Assembly (NCBI GenBank): GCA_935421135.1
Contig: OW285195.1
Span: 6,548,701 to 6,612,700 of the forward strand
Reading direction: 5' to 3'
Source: Bugulina stolonifera
Lineage: Eukaryota; Bryozoa; Gymnolaemata; Cheilostomatida; Bugulidae
DNA: 64,000 nt
Below, piece after piece: positions 22,060 through 34,605 of the stretch. The position numbers were made by a program, and so were the translations under genes. The notes beneath the pieces were generated by a model, which did not search any database, was not told the origin of the DNA, and saw only the letters and a program-made list of their open reading frames with translations. The number at the start of each line of letters is the position of its first letter. The first letter of the stretch is position 1.

Positions 22060-22900
22060 GTTTACAAAAGCCATGTTGATATAATAGAGAGTAGGTTGTT
22101 CAAACTTTCCTGCATGTTGTGAAGTATGATGTGCTCCATCATTTTGCAACAAATAGATGTTAATGAAATTGGGCGGTAGTTGTTCAAAAATTGGCGTAGC
22201 ATGTGCCAATTTCCTTTCTGTAGGTAAATTGTCTGTCTTTAAAGAGTAGTTGTATATGCATGTCGATAAAGGCCCGATTGATTCAGGAGCTATGCATAAT
22301 TTCTGCTTATTTAACCCATCTGGGGATTTTCCATTTCTAAGTGACGTGATCAGGTTTAAAACACCTTCCTCATTGATATCAATATCAATGTCGTTGACAG
22401 TAGGTAGTTTATGTGAGCTACATGCACGTGTAAAACGCTCTGAAAAGAGGTATTTAAGATGTTAGTTATGGTGTCACTCATACCGGTAGAAATTCTTCCG
22501 TCATTGTTTGTCAAAGATAATATAGTATTGTTGTTACCCTTAATTTCTTTTACGTATGTAAAAATAGTTTATAGTCTCCCTGACTCAAAGGATCAAGTAA
22601 TTTGCTTACCATTAAATCTTTCTTAACTTGCTTAAACATTTTTTTGTTTGATCGTCTCAAAGCTTTATATTTATTGAGTACATCTGTGTCTCTTGATTTT
22701 TTGTATTTGCTGTAGAGCTTTCGCTGTTTACCACACGCTTTTTTTGGTTTTAAATTGAATCAAGCAGGCTGGGATGGTATTCTAGGTGTATATTGTTTGC
22801 ATGGTACAAAGTTGACTATAGCTTTGTCCAATCCCTATCAAAAGGCGGTCCAAATGTTATTAATATCTTTATTTCGGTGCTCCAGATCTTTCATTACTGA
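22060..22900 (-). pseudogene. LINE (Jockey/CR1-like) reverse transcriptase relic
   Basis: On the minus strand, several frames together give a non-LTR polymerase: a basic linker (ACGKQRKLYSKYKKSRD), then LITSLRNGKSPDGL, then KLAHATPIF, then NYRPISLTSICCKMMEHII. The last three match conserved blocks of Jockey/CR1-type reverse transcriptase. Frame changes between blocks and in-frame stops show it is dead. It starts about 140 bp beyond the LTR element. The FADD active-site region is not present. Confidence 0.75.
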
Positions 22901-23160
22901 CAATGAATCAAGCATGTTGAATTACTAAGGCCTTCCCTATTTGCTTTGTGGTATAACAATATATTACTTTGATTAGGGTTTCTCTGGATTATATTATGAC
23001 TATGATTTAACAAGCATTCAATCATGTAATGGTCACTCAAACCAGGCTGAATGACTGAAAGTTGACATATTATGTAGTCCTGCATGTTAGTGTACCTTAA
23101 AGAAGTAGCCTATTGTGATGTTTTTGCTGGGGTGTTGTGTGTCATCAGAGACAAACTACA

Positions 23161-23680
23161 TGCAAAAGTGAAGAGCCTATGAGTCGTGCTAGGCCTTCGT
23201 CATTACATGAAAGATCGACAGGTATACTTGTAGTCAATAAGTTAGCCAAGACGACCGATGTGGTCCCGAGTCAATGCTAGCTTGCTATACTTGAGAAAGA
23301 GTATGTTCAGTCCTAGTAGGTTGTTTGGGCATCAAGGTCGAAGACCTTATCAGCTGGAACTACCTGTACTTCGAGAGAAGACTCTGTATAAGTAGTATTA
23401 TAGAAGTGTCTTGATTGAGGTCCAAGCATCAACTGAAACAATGATAGTAAAAATCATTTGCTTTAAATATAGTATTCTAACTTCCGAAAAATAGTTCCGG
23501 TAAAATGCCTACGTAACGTCGTCCGGAAATTGCACAACAAGATGCCGACCTTCTGGCCGAGGGCCGACCCAAAACAGGTCGGCCATAACAAAAGTTGCTT
23601 AAAAACATGAGATTCATGTGCAAAATCAATTAAAGCTATTTTTGAGAGGTCGGCCTCAGTTACATAGGTATAAAAAAGAC
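23161..23680 (+). repeat. Dispersed repeat of about 500 bp, copy 2
   Basis: It aligns over its length with the reverse complement of 56095-56545; shared words include GGAAATTGCACAACAAGATG, GGGCCGACCCAAAACA and TTTTGAGAGGTCGGCC. A TATAAAAAAG near the end hints at a promoter, so a solo LTR is possible. No terminal repeat or TSD was found. Confidence 0.55.
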
Positions 23681-24879
23681 ATAAATGCTCAGTAAGTAAG
23701 TATAAGATATGTTTCTGCACAGGCTAGTCAACATACACAAATAAGGTATAAATTGTTCATAGTGTCCGCCAAAAGATCCTTCCAAAGGGTGCAGCCGATT
23801 CGGCGTGATCATTGCACTACTTGATACTTGATAGGAAAGTACATTTTATACAAGTCTTCTCATTGAGAACGCATAATACTGTATACAAGACTAGACAGCA
23901 TTTACTGCAGAGTAGTTGTCTACTCTTCTGTCTTCTTCCCATTTAGATGAGAAGCAACTGGCCGAGTACATGCATAAAAACAAATCCCGTCTAGTTCCTG
24001 TACGATGTAGCTGACATTATAGTCAATGTATTGCATGCCCACAGTGGCTGGAGCTGCTAACCTAACTAATGAAGCAATAAAGCCATGGTTGATTGGACAA
24101 TATTCAACCAATTGATTGTGATCTATTGTTTGACTTTAACATGAGCTGTTGTAGTGAATGCATTGATAACAAATCAACTTTAGACTTGGATATTGTGACT
24201 ACAATTTGATGAATAGTCTAAAAGACTCTCAACAAGCAACTGTATACACTGACAGAAGTATTTACATGTGATGTGAGCATTTAACATACTTTGCACACTG
24301 TAGAGTGGACACACCTATGTTAGTTATCGGCACATACACATTTGTGAGACTGTAACAGAGTGAGCATGCGGTCAGATACACTCACTCTCACTAATCTGGT
24401 AAGATACTAGCTTTATATGATAACACATTGTAAGGGAACACTCTGCAGTATTCAACCACCTAGACACTTTGGTCACTGTAGTTGAAACATGGCACTAGTT
24501 TTTAACACCCCTCATATGGCAATATGAACAAAGAGGAGTTTCTCATGCTAGTTGGTTCAACACACAGACATTGTTCAACAGTGAACAATTGTTTACGGAA
24601 TGGATTATTTTTTACGACACAAAACTAAGGGTTTGAGTTGCTCAGAAGCACATCTCTTTTGTAAAAAAATATTCAATTTTTGTCATGCTACCCAAGGTAT
24701 GCCAGCAATTTCCATCTACATATACATTATTCATTATTCCTTTCATCAATCAATCTATTTCTTGCAGAAACTAAAATCAGTACTTCAGAACTATTAGCTG
24801 TTAGTAATGGCAGGCTCTTATGCTGACACGTCAACAGGAAACGTCTGCCCACTTTATCCAAGTTCCATAAGAATTTCAC
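23681..24879 (+). other. 5' flank of gene C, duplicated at 13.8-15.2 kb
   Basis: No gene is recognised. The segment 23890-24430 is the counterpart of 13800-15200 and would hold the promoter of gene C. No TATA box was singled out. Confidence 0.45.
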
Positions 24880-25036
24880 ATGGCTAAAATTAAATTTTAT
24901 GCTATCTATTTGTAGCTGTTGCTGCTTGCTATACAACCAGTCTACACTCGGAGAGACAGGGCAGCAGAAGAGATAACAACTACAACCAGTGAATTAACAA
25001 CAACACAAACACCAACCACACATCTGCTACCTTCAG
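24880..25036 (+). CDS. Possible first exons of gene C: signal peptide interrupted by TAG, then Thr-rich linker
   Basis: ATG at 24880 opens MAKIKFYAIYL, then TAG (24913-24915), then the same frame goes on LLLLAIQPVYT and a Thr-rich stretch (ITTTTSELTTTQTPTTH). Across the TAG the sequence has the shape of a signal peptide. Either the TAG is a real stop (damaged start) or it is the AG of a splice acceptor and the exon is 24916-25036. The exon would start in phase 0 and end in phase 1 before GTCTGT, matching the phase-1 start of the next exon at 26320. The phase agreement supports an exon; the true start of the gene is not settled. Confidence 0.4.
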
Positions 25037-26319
25037 GTCTGTCAATCTGCCACATATAATGTTAGACTTACACAGCCATAGAAGCTATACTATGTAAAAT
25101 TTACTTACTGAGTACGGTGCTGTATTTTAATTAAATTCTACCGTGCATGTTGTGTATCCATGCACATGTATATGTACAAGTACATGTAATATGCATTAGT
25201 CTATCAGTGATAGTGTAGAATCTGCCTTTGATATTGGGTTAGCTTAGTACATGTATTCCAGGGAAAGCCAATACGCTATTGCCATCTTTCCAATTTGCTG
25301 TTTCTTCATTTATAATAAAATCATAGTTTTTTTGAAATTAACACCGTATTGCGGTGTATGTGGGGTGTAGACAAAGTTAGCGTAGGCTGTTTATTGGCAT
25401 CTATTTACAACTTGAGATTACCAAACCAGTCCAGTCAGAATTGCTACAGCAAAGAAGAGAGGTAGATATTTGCATGTACATGTTATTTTCCTCTTTTAGC
25501 TAAGTAATTTATTTAAAGGTAGTTAACCTTCCGTCCATGCCATTTTGTCTCCCACCATATTTATTACATCAGTTTTATATTTTGCACCAGGAAGTGTTCT
25601 GCTGTTTTTGGGAGTTGCTATCTTTTATTTCCTATTTATCGCACAAAGGGAATCACAAATTCATATTATTTTTATATAAGTCAGAATGTACGACATCGAG
25701 ATCTACCATCAATCACCAATATTCTGATGACCTGAAATCCAGGCAAGGAGGCTCTCAATGTTTTCTCATCATTAAAATACGTAAAATAGAGTAGTTTCCG
25801 GGTGGTTGTGTGATATTAATAATTAGCCAGGAAGTAGTTACTAGTGCTATGGTTTACCTCTCACTTTCTGTAGCACCTTCCCCTTTGACTGGTATAACAC
25901 CAGACAACTACGGTTATTGTGAGATGAACTAATTCTACTTCTAAATGAAGTCATGTTAGAGTTACCATGTTCCCTCCATCTATTGATATAACAGATGATT
26001 ATTTTGACTACTTTACTACAAATTGCAGAAAGTACCGTATATGGTAAGCCTAACATTTTATGCTTGTTGCACAGTCTTATGTGGGACTTCATACTGTTTG
26101 CTTTTATCACACTGACACTGTCGGCGTGTTGTATCATTACATATTTCTGCCACAAAAGCAGGCTATGATTTTCATTTCCTTTAAGTTATTGTGTTTCCTA
26201 TGGTTCTGCACTATTTACGCGTGTGAACAGATGTAATATTTCCCCTATCTCCACACAGCTACCGAAAACTAAATTTTTAGTGCTATTTCACACCAACGTC
26301 ATCCAATGATATTTTGTAG
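25037..26319. other. Intron or spacer with damaged FN3 remnant
   Basis: Positions 25860-26060 match 17105-17530 (ACCTTCCCCT, ACTGGTATAACACCAGA, TGATATAACAGATGATT) but lack most of the FN3 coding part. The rest shows no gene. Confidence 0.45.
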
Positions 26320-29300
26320 TACCATCTAATCCTCGGCCTCCAATCAGAGCATATCCTAAGGGAGATAACATCTTGCTAGAACGGGGCTATGATGAAATGC
26401 ATGTTGTGAACGGGTTTAGACTGAGGTGCAGCCCTTTGATAGGTGCGTATCATGTAGTGTTGGGTTTTATTTTGTCTGTAATTACTGGACGTGGAAGCCT
26501 ACACACCTGTCTATGTGCTACCAATGTGTTGAAGTATGGATAAACACATAATTGGAGGATTTAGACTATTTTTAGGTATGCTGTCTGGAGTTTTAGTCTG
26601 CCTTGCAGCTGTCGGGTAATATCGACATACTTAGGCTACACATGAAATTCACTTTGTATCTGTTGGCAATAGACATGATATTTATGGGCTACTTTGGTCT
26701 ACTTTGTTGATCTTATTTCATACATGCCTTTTAGGTCCTTGCGGAACAGGAAATTATTTAGTTCAAATTACAAACAGTAGTGCAAGGACACACACCTTAT
26801 CTGGTGCCAACAGAGGAGTGGTGTATGCCATCTCTATACAGGCTTATGTGAAGAGTGACAGAAAAAGTAACTGGGTAGACTTTAATCCAGTTGAGCTTGG
26901 TAATTATTATTTTAACTACATTTATATTTACCTAATATACAGCTACCTCAGCTTTAATAGGAGTTTGAGCTATGAATAGAATGAGTTCTGGTGATGCACC
27001 ATGGGAAGTCTAATAGATGATTATCTTTGTTAGGTTTGGAAGCACCCACTAACCTCATAATCACAGAGCGGAATAACACAGTCGTTACCCTGAAGTGGGA
27101 TGAAGCTACAAGTGACGCATTAATAGACGAATATATTGTGCTTTACACTGATGTAGGTCCAATGTACTAATTGAATTTTTTGAATTTTTTGCATGTGGGT
27201 CACTGGTTCGGATTTGTTAATATTTTGGCTACCATCTGCTGCTAGTTGCTGCGGTATGTTGCTACATAACTGTCTCAACACAAATATTCAATTGATATGT
27301 GAGACACCCAATGGTATTTGTAGGTGTTCTAGTGTACTGCTAAGTTTTATTTGTGAGACAACTGGTCAACAATGGCTATTCTAGTATAATCGTAACATTG
27401 TGTAGGATTTTGGAAAAAAACGGTGGTTTCCTACAGTAATTCAAATCAGCTTGTTACTGTAGAATGTTAGAACTAGGCAATCTACTGGTACTGGTGCTTG
27501 CCATAAAAAGTTGTAGATATTCCGGAACTTCGAGAGTGATCATTCAATATTATTATTGAGATTTGTGAAACCTTCTATTTAAAAGTTTATAAGGGATTTA
27601 TAAACTCTCGGATAATAGAAAGGTGATTGAATAAAAACCTTTCCATGCGCTTTATAACAAGGTTAACTGGGTTACTCAGATGACATAGACTGCCTTTGTT
27701 TGAGATCAGTTTGTGGCAGATGAAATCATCTGCTGTTGCACTGTCTGACCTTTAGAATAGCTCTAGGCAAGTACTATTCAACAAGCTATTCAGCCTTTTG
27801 GTTGGTTTTGGTCAATTTTGGAAATTCTCCCTCTTTAAGCTGGAAATACAATATAGATTTATAGGAAATACCACAATACAGAAGTTCTTGTTATTTGCTG
27901 AAAGCCTTTGAATGTAGTAAGCCCACATTTTCAACTGGGATTATCTCTAAAGGTTTGTCATGTTATTAATCCATATCTCTTGTAGTCTGATGGGGTGGGG
28001 AAAAACAAAACTACCACAGAAAACAGAACAGTGACTACAAGCATCGAGAGCCTAGTACCAGGACACAGATATATATTTACTGTTGTATCAGTGTCTGGCA
28101 CTGACAAGTTGAGTCTACCGAGTAACCCAGTGGAATACACTGTTGGTAGGTGTCTTTGATTATGAACTTTACATTGTTTGCCACTGCTTGTAGATTTCAG
28201 CAAGTGGTTACTAAATCTGTCTAATAGCTCAGCAAAATATTCTACTGTTTTGATCTCTCCAGTTTTACGATCTTTACATCTTGTATTGATTTTATTTTAG
28301 CGCCAACAAACCTTCCGAGTCTAGCATTGGATCCACCAGGTAGTAGAAGTGTGAGGTTTACATGGAGTCTAGGAGAGGGTAGAAGAGATGGATTAGAGAC
28401 AATCTTTTACCAACCGAATGGAACTAATCTAACAGGTTGGTAAAGCAAGCACAAGGGGTTGAGATATAATATTTGGAATCATTGTTCACCAATGTACCAT
28501 ACAAAGGTTTGAATACGTCATTTCAGAAATCATACCTGGAGATTTGTCTTTCAAGGAGTATGTCTCTTGCCCCTGACACCAAGTATGAGTTTGAAATAAG
28601 AAGTAGATCAGCTGATCTGGAGACATCTGGTGGATTCAAGTACAGTGACTGGTTGAATGAGAATGTGATAGCTGATGAGGACAGTAAGTAGTGAGAGTAA
28701 CTCCTACATATGTACTCATCACATTCTACAAGTTATTCTTTGCAGCATGCATTGTATAAATAAATACTTGTGAGTGATCGTATATTACATATATAGTCAT
28801 GTACATGTAAGGAAGACAGAAGTTTCATTATTCATTTTACACTTAGAGTAGAGTTATCGTGAAGTCGATGCATTCCATGTAGTAATGGTTTAATGCTCTA
28901 ACCTAAATTTATTATATTCATAATGTATGAATCAGTGTTTCATTGCCGTTTCCCTGTGACTAGTGTAGAACACAAGTTTGTATAATGTTGGTAGAGTCGA
29001 CAGCGGTTAAAGGACTAGCTGTAACTGAAACTAACAGTGAAGATATTATCCTTTTCTGGAGAGAGCCCAGAGAAGAGAATGGAGTTGTGATAGCTTATGT
29101 TATACAGACTATACTTGATCATAACGATAGCTGTGTGAACTATGGAATCGTGTTCTGTGGAGATTGTCCTGTAAGTACATATGGATTCAAGTCTTTTCCT
29201 TCGCACTCTTTTTACTTGCACAATATACATGTAGGTTCGTTTATTTCCGACTAATATTTCTGTTGTAGAAGCGGGACCATAACTATTCTGTGGAACTTAT

Positions 29301-32300
29301 TAAGAAGGCAAATGAATGTTTGTCTACACTTAACCCAATAGAGAAGCCATCCACAGAATTTTCATCAATTTCGTTTACTGTCCCATTCCTGACACCTTTT
29401 ACCGACTACACTTTCAAAGTCTGGGCCTTCAACACTAAAGAGCCATCGATGGACGCAGTCAGCAATAGAACTGAAGAGACACGTAAAACTTTAAACTTAC
29501 TTAAATGGTTTTGATTACTGGTGCTGTGCTGACTCGAACTCCTGACCAATATTCATATATGAATATTGAGGGAATTAGCTAGGCTAGGAGGTTGGTAGTT
29601 TATATACAAATGTATGTAATATGTTGAATGTAATTGCAGGGCCTGATGCCCCCATAGCTACTGTGGTCTCTAAAACACTCAACTCTATATACATCACCTG
29701 GTCTAATGTCTCTAGTGTTGGAATTGGAGTTATTGAGGAATACAGAGTTAAAATAAAGCGTAATGATGAGGTCGCCAGAACAGTTACTACTGTACAACCT
29801 GATGTAAGTGGTTTGCTAGGTAACTTTTAGGTTCAGTGCCTATGGTGGTTGAACATTGATTTCTTCAATAAACTGAAAAGTTAAATATCTACTAAAGAAA
29901 TACCATTTACATGTACATATCTCCAATATTCAGGTTGGGCTTGAAGTTCTCCCATGCAACCAATTTATTTTGAGCTGACATCTGATGTGGTGCCACCGAT
30001 GTGGTAGTATGCTGCCATCCCTAGCCATTGTACAAGTGTTCGGCCTTTATTGGGGTGTGATGTTGGGTCGTAATGTCATACCTCAATTAGTGTTGTGACA
30101 TTATATTAGAATCCGATCTTGTGTCGCAATGCTGGTTCAATATTGGTATTTTTATTGGAGCTAATTTTCTACTCTAACTGAGAATCTAATATTGCACATA
30201 AAAGTACTTGCTGTTTGGGTTGTCAGCTTGGAGCATTTTGATATCGGTTGTAAGAGCTTTCGGTGATTAAATTTACATTTTTGCATTTTGCTAAATTCCT
30301 GCTGCATGTAATTGATATTCGGTGCCGTCTCTTACTCAGGTGCCCTTTTGGTTTGGTGTCATCTCTCACCCAGGTGCCCTTTTGGTTTGGTGTCATCTCT
30401 CACCCAGGTGCCCTTTTGGTTTGGTGTCATCTCTCACCCAGGTGCCCTTTTGGTTTGGTGTCATCTCTCACCCAGGTGCCCTTTTGGTTTGGTGTCATCT
30501 CTCACCCAGGTGCCCTTTTGGTTTGGTGTCATTCACAGGTTAGAGAGCAGTTACTTTCTATTCATAGTTGTGCTAGCATAGTGGAATTAAAGCAGATTAG
30601 CACGGGTGGCACCTAACTTCCTGAATATAGTTTTACTCATTGTTAGCGATTACTATTTCATTATAGAATAGTTTGGAGAAAACGCCATGCATATGAAAAC
30701 ACACGACTCACACGCTTTGTTTTACACTAAGTGATAGGCTTCAATCTTTCACGACTGCCCTGCAGCTAATCAGTGCTAAGAGGTAGTATCACAGTCAGCG
30801 ACTTTAGAAAATAAAATCTTAAGATTATTAAGTAGCCATGTGTGAAAAATTCTAATATGTTGCAACTCTCAAGTATGGAACAAGAACAAACATTGATGCA
30901 CTCAAACCAATAACAAACTGTGAATTTTGTTAGAAACCTAGATGATGAACTGATTAATACTCAGTTAGTTACTTAGATTATTCTGATCTCTAACGCATGT
31001 CTGAGAAATATTTTGTCTGCTAGAGCAATAAAATATGAAGTGAGTGAATAAATAAAAATTCAGTTGGTAGTCAGTTGCTCTGGTTAAAAATTAGCTGTAA
31101 ACTTTAAAATACAAAGTTCAGGAACTTAATAGGCCTACACAGATTTCTAAAACAGTACTTTCTTAGATCAATGCGGCACTTCAGCTGACGATATCTACCA
31201 GAAGGCAGTTTATCCAGTGCAAACCATTGTAGCTAACCAAGAGTAGCTTGTTTTATTTATCAGCTTACAAAAGTATGAGTCGTGGGAGCTGTTCATAATT
31301 AACCTAGACTCCTAGATGAACTGTTAAGTAGCAGATTGGGATTAAGACTTGCTACCGATCTACTTACAGGATCCATTGATGTACAATGTAACAGATAATA
31401 TCAAACCCTACACTGAATATACAATCATTGTTCAAGCTAAAACTGCAGCTGGTTATGGATATTCTAACCATAAGAAGGAACGGACCAATCAATACTGTGA
31501 GTATATAATATATGTACATTAGGGGTTTGCCCATTTTTCCTATAATATGTACTTTTTAAGCAAGGAATTATTTTCTAGCAGTCAGAGACTTATTTCAAAT
31601 CCATAAAATTACCATTTCCTGACTAGGTTTTTAACGGGGGTCTCTATGGCACCCCAGTCAGGGAATGTCATTTTCATGGTTTAAAACAAGTCTCTGACTG
31701 CTCAAAAATAAATTCCTTGCTTAAAAATACATCATACATGTACATTTATGATGTATTTATTATCACTGAATCATTTCTGAAATTCTCATCTTCCATAATT
31801 ATTGTAAAATTTCTGTTTATTACTTTCAGTACCTGAGGAACCAGCTAGTATGACCCTCACACCAGGCATTCAGGTGACAAATGATAAGAAGACTCCATAT
31901 ATAACTGTGGAGTGGACAGCACCAGATATACCAAATGGGGTAATAACTGGATACCGCATTCAGTGGGAAAATGTGTCTGGGACTAGTTCTGCTTCTAACA
32001 TCAAGTTTAAAACGGTGCGTAGTATGCTATAATATACCTGTTAGCATCTGCATACTGATGTACACTTAGCTTGATACTGTAAAAGCAATAGGAACCACAT
32101 TCAAACTGAGTCACATATTATGTGCACTTAGTCAAAGGTTGTGGAAGCAACAGAAACCACTGGGTTGTGTGAGAATTCTCTAGTTTATTGGGTGACCAAT
32201 GAATCATCCAACTAGCCAGTGAAACAAAACAATCTAGCAGCTTTTATTAAATTAACAGGGTAGGTGACATATACATGTACCCCAGTGATGAAACAGCTTA

Positions 32301-33409
32301 ACACTGCACTGGGTGCACCTAGTCGGGTAGCACGTAGCTTGGCTTACTCGTTGAGGAAGTACAATATGCTTCCTCACTGTACTTTCTAATTCAAAATCCT
32401 CCTACACATCCACAATGTAGAGGTTAATTAATAGCCTCTATCTGTCCCACAGGTAGCTACTACAGATAGAAGCACTGAGATATTTGATGGTATATCTCAC
32501 AATACAGAGTACAGAGTGTCTGTACAAGCAAGATCTGGGTACATGGCAGACTCCGAGTCTGGTTGGGGAAAGAAAGTTACTGATACTACGACTACTCAAA
32601 CTTCAAGTGAGAATTATTACTAGACAATGTAAATACTGTTTATTTTCTATGTGCAGCTACAGTAGCAGCAGGGTTCGGGCCAAGACTGTTTGGTAGTATC
32701 TCCTTTTCCTTATTTTTCACTGAAACTGTAGTTAGATGCCTCATTGTATGTGTATATGTAGTCGCTATTGGAGTATGCCCATGTGACATTGGTTCTGTTT
32801 GAAGTGTGTGCGCATAAGGTTAGCTATATCAGTAGAATAGTAGTTTAAATGAGCTCTCCTACCTACAGGCCCCGGTCCACCACCACCTGTAGCTCCAGAT
32901 GTGCAAGAAGCTTTAATTAAGAAAATCAGCTCAGATCAAGTGGAGTTTGACCTTCCGTCAGATGTGACGATACTATTTTCATTAGACGGAGGAGATGTAG
33001 TACGGTACCAGGTCCTTGTGATTGGTCATTCTTCTAACCAGGATTTACGAGAAGGCAAATCTGTATTCCTACTCTCTAGTGCACAAATGTTCCAAAAAGT
33101 ATTACATTATTTAATTAATGATCTAGGCTTGCTTGTTTTTCCTATGGCGCTTTACAACTCACACTTTTGGTGTGGTTGAACTTATTTTTCTGGCAGTATG
33201 TGTGTACAAACTTTTGACACATAAAACTACGTCTGACAAGGATGATTAAGGTTATATAATGATGCAACTGCAGATGAACTTGGTAACACTGCTCCCAAAG
33301 TGTTCACTTGGGCCGAGGCCAAGAAACAGAATTTCAATACTGCTTATGTCATTGGAGCACCCAAAGACAGCCCTGCGGAGTGGAAGCAATTCAAATCTAG
33401 AAGGAAGAG
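26320..33409 (+). CDS. Gene C: FN3 ectodomain of a receptor phosphatase paralogue
   Basis: Exons chain in phase: 26320-26442, 26735-26899, 27034-27152, 27986-28145, 28301-28435, 28507-28683, 28995-29170, 29269-29482, 29640-29803, 31370-31496, 31830-32014, 32453-32606, 32869-33054 and 33274-33409. From 28995 on, exon lengths equal those of gene A one for one (176, 214, 164, 127, 185, 154, 186, 136) and the protein is closely similar, so the genes are tandem duplicates. The upstream exons give at least two more FN3 units (LKWDEATSD..., VRFTWSLGE...), probably matching the part of gene A outside the window. The RRKR site is kept. The donor after 33054 is GC instead of GT, and the donor after 33409 is GTCAGT instead of GTAAGT. 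No membrane helix follows, so any product would be secreted. Confidence 0.75.
30338..30530 (+). repeat. Six-copy 34-bp minisatellite in an intron of gene C
   Basis: Six near-identical copies of a 34-bp unit (CCCTTTTGGTTTGGTGTCAT followed by CTCTCACCCAGGTG) run head to tail. Because 34 is not a multiple of three, all three frames stay open across the array; these frames are not genes. Gene A has two copies at the same place. Confidence 0.9.
31559..31721. mobile_element. Short inverted-repeat element, copy in gene C
   Basis: It has the same terminal repeats as 2531-2719 (AGCAAGGAAT... and ...ATTCCTTGCT) and the same intron position. It lacks the internal TACATG expansion of the gene A copy. 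Confidence 0.6.
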
Positions 33410-33584
33410 GTCAGTCATGTTGATTCTACAAATAACCCTGATAGAACCCAAACCTTGTCCTCTTTCTGATCACATGAATCGTGCGGTCGGAAAAGAGGTC
33501 AATGTCATGTAAATGGAGTGATCACGTGACTCATAGTAAATTATGTCCGAAACACAATTTTCTGATTTTCACTGCCAGTAAAAA

Positions 33585-33750
33585 TCATCCACATGATCAC
33601 ATGATCACATGATCACATGGTCACATGGTCACATGGTCACATAGTCACATAGTCACATGGTCACACGATCTCATGGTCACATGATTGCGTGGTCACATGG
33701 CCACATGATCACGTAATCACGTGATCACACGATCACATGGTCGCATGGTA
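33585..33750. repeat. (TCACATGG)n array in gene C
   Basis: About 20 degenerate 8-bp units (TCACATGG, TCACATGA, TCACGTGA) follow the last kept ectodomain exon, close to the deletion point. Confidence 0.75.
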
Positions 33751-33836
33751 CAAAAGATATTTTAGACGTAGAAACATGGGGGTGTGCCAGCCCGTGCTTA
33801 CTTAAAATGATTGGTGAACTTATTGCCAATGATACT

Positions 33837-33892
33837 GGCATTTTCATGGATTTGAAACAAGTCTCTGACTGCTCAAAGATAAATTCCTTGCT
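33837..33892 (+). mobile_element. Half of the inverted-repeat element at the gene C deletion junction
   Basis: GGCATTTTCATGGATTTGAA through ATTCCTTGCT equals the right half of the element at 2531-2719. Left of it the sequence follows gene A up to about 5102; right of it the match resumes at about 9943 of gene A. The piece therefore marks the point where about 4.8 kb is missing. Confidence 0.7.
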
Positions 33893-34019
33893 AGAATAAT
33901 ACATCATGACTGATCGTATCGTACAGAGCTGGTAGCGAACAGAATTCATTATAAATTCTACACCGCTGGTGTGGTACATACATGTAAATTTTAGATCTGT
34001 TATCCATTTTTATCTAATG

Positions 34020-34137
34020 CTGGTGTAGGACGTACGGTTACAGACTACTGCAGCATGTACAGCATCATTCTGAACTGGCTATATTCAAGGTCGTCCAGGA
34101 TATGAGAAACTACAGATGCAAAATAATGCAGACAGAG
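34020..34137 (+). pseudogene. Broken remnant of the PTP active-site exon in gene C
   Basis: The sequence corresponds to gene A exon 10062-10197: GCTGGTGTAGGACGTACG (GVGRT) and the closing MRNYRCK-like codons with CAGACAGAG|GTAAAG remain. The acceptor AG and first codon bases are lost, about 20 bases are deleted inside, and the preceding exon with the catalytic Cys is absent. It cannot encode a phosphatase. Confidence 0.75.
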
Positions 34138-34605
34138 GTAAAGAGCGTAGATTCTACAAATTGCCGTGCTGTGAAACATGGATAATACATGTACTTGTAC
34201 ATGTATATGACAGACTGACTTTGGGATAATGTGACACTGGTGTCAGTTGTGGATGATAATTTCAAACATGAACAAAATTGGAATGGCAAATGTATGCACA
34301 CACAGATATCCCATATATTTATAAATCTAATGAAAAGTAACATATTTGGTCTATAATTTATGAGCTATTCAACATTTTCAACAATACATTAAAATTAGTC
34401 CATTTAATGTACATGTACGTGTGCACTAGTATCCAATGTTTGTTGCAGTGGTGCGAGTTGATAAAGCTGTAATATATACATGCACATAGACATGTAATAT
34501 CTATAGACTGTTGAAAAGTTGAAGCGGTGCAAGTATTTAATGACAGCTAGAACAGCATCCTGTTTTAGTATTGCTACAAGTGGGTAGTCTCTGTCTTTTC
34601 TTTAG

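Noticed and set aside
25847..26155. Minus-strand frame of 102 codons
   Set aside because: It overlaps the duplicated FN3-remnant flank, has no motif, and its counterpart near 17.2 kb is not open.
30263..30616. Three overlapping frames with FGVISHPGALLVWCH-type repeats
   Set aside because: They arise from the 34-bp minisatellite, whose length keeps all frames open; the position is intronic.
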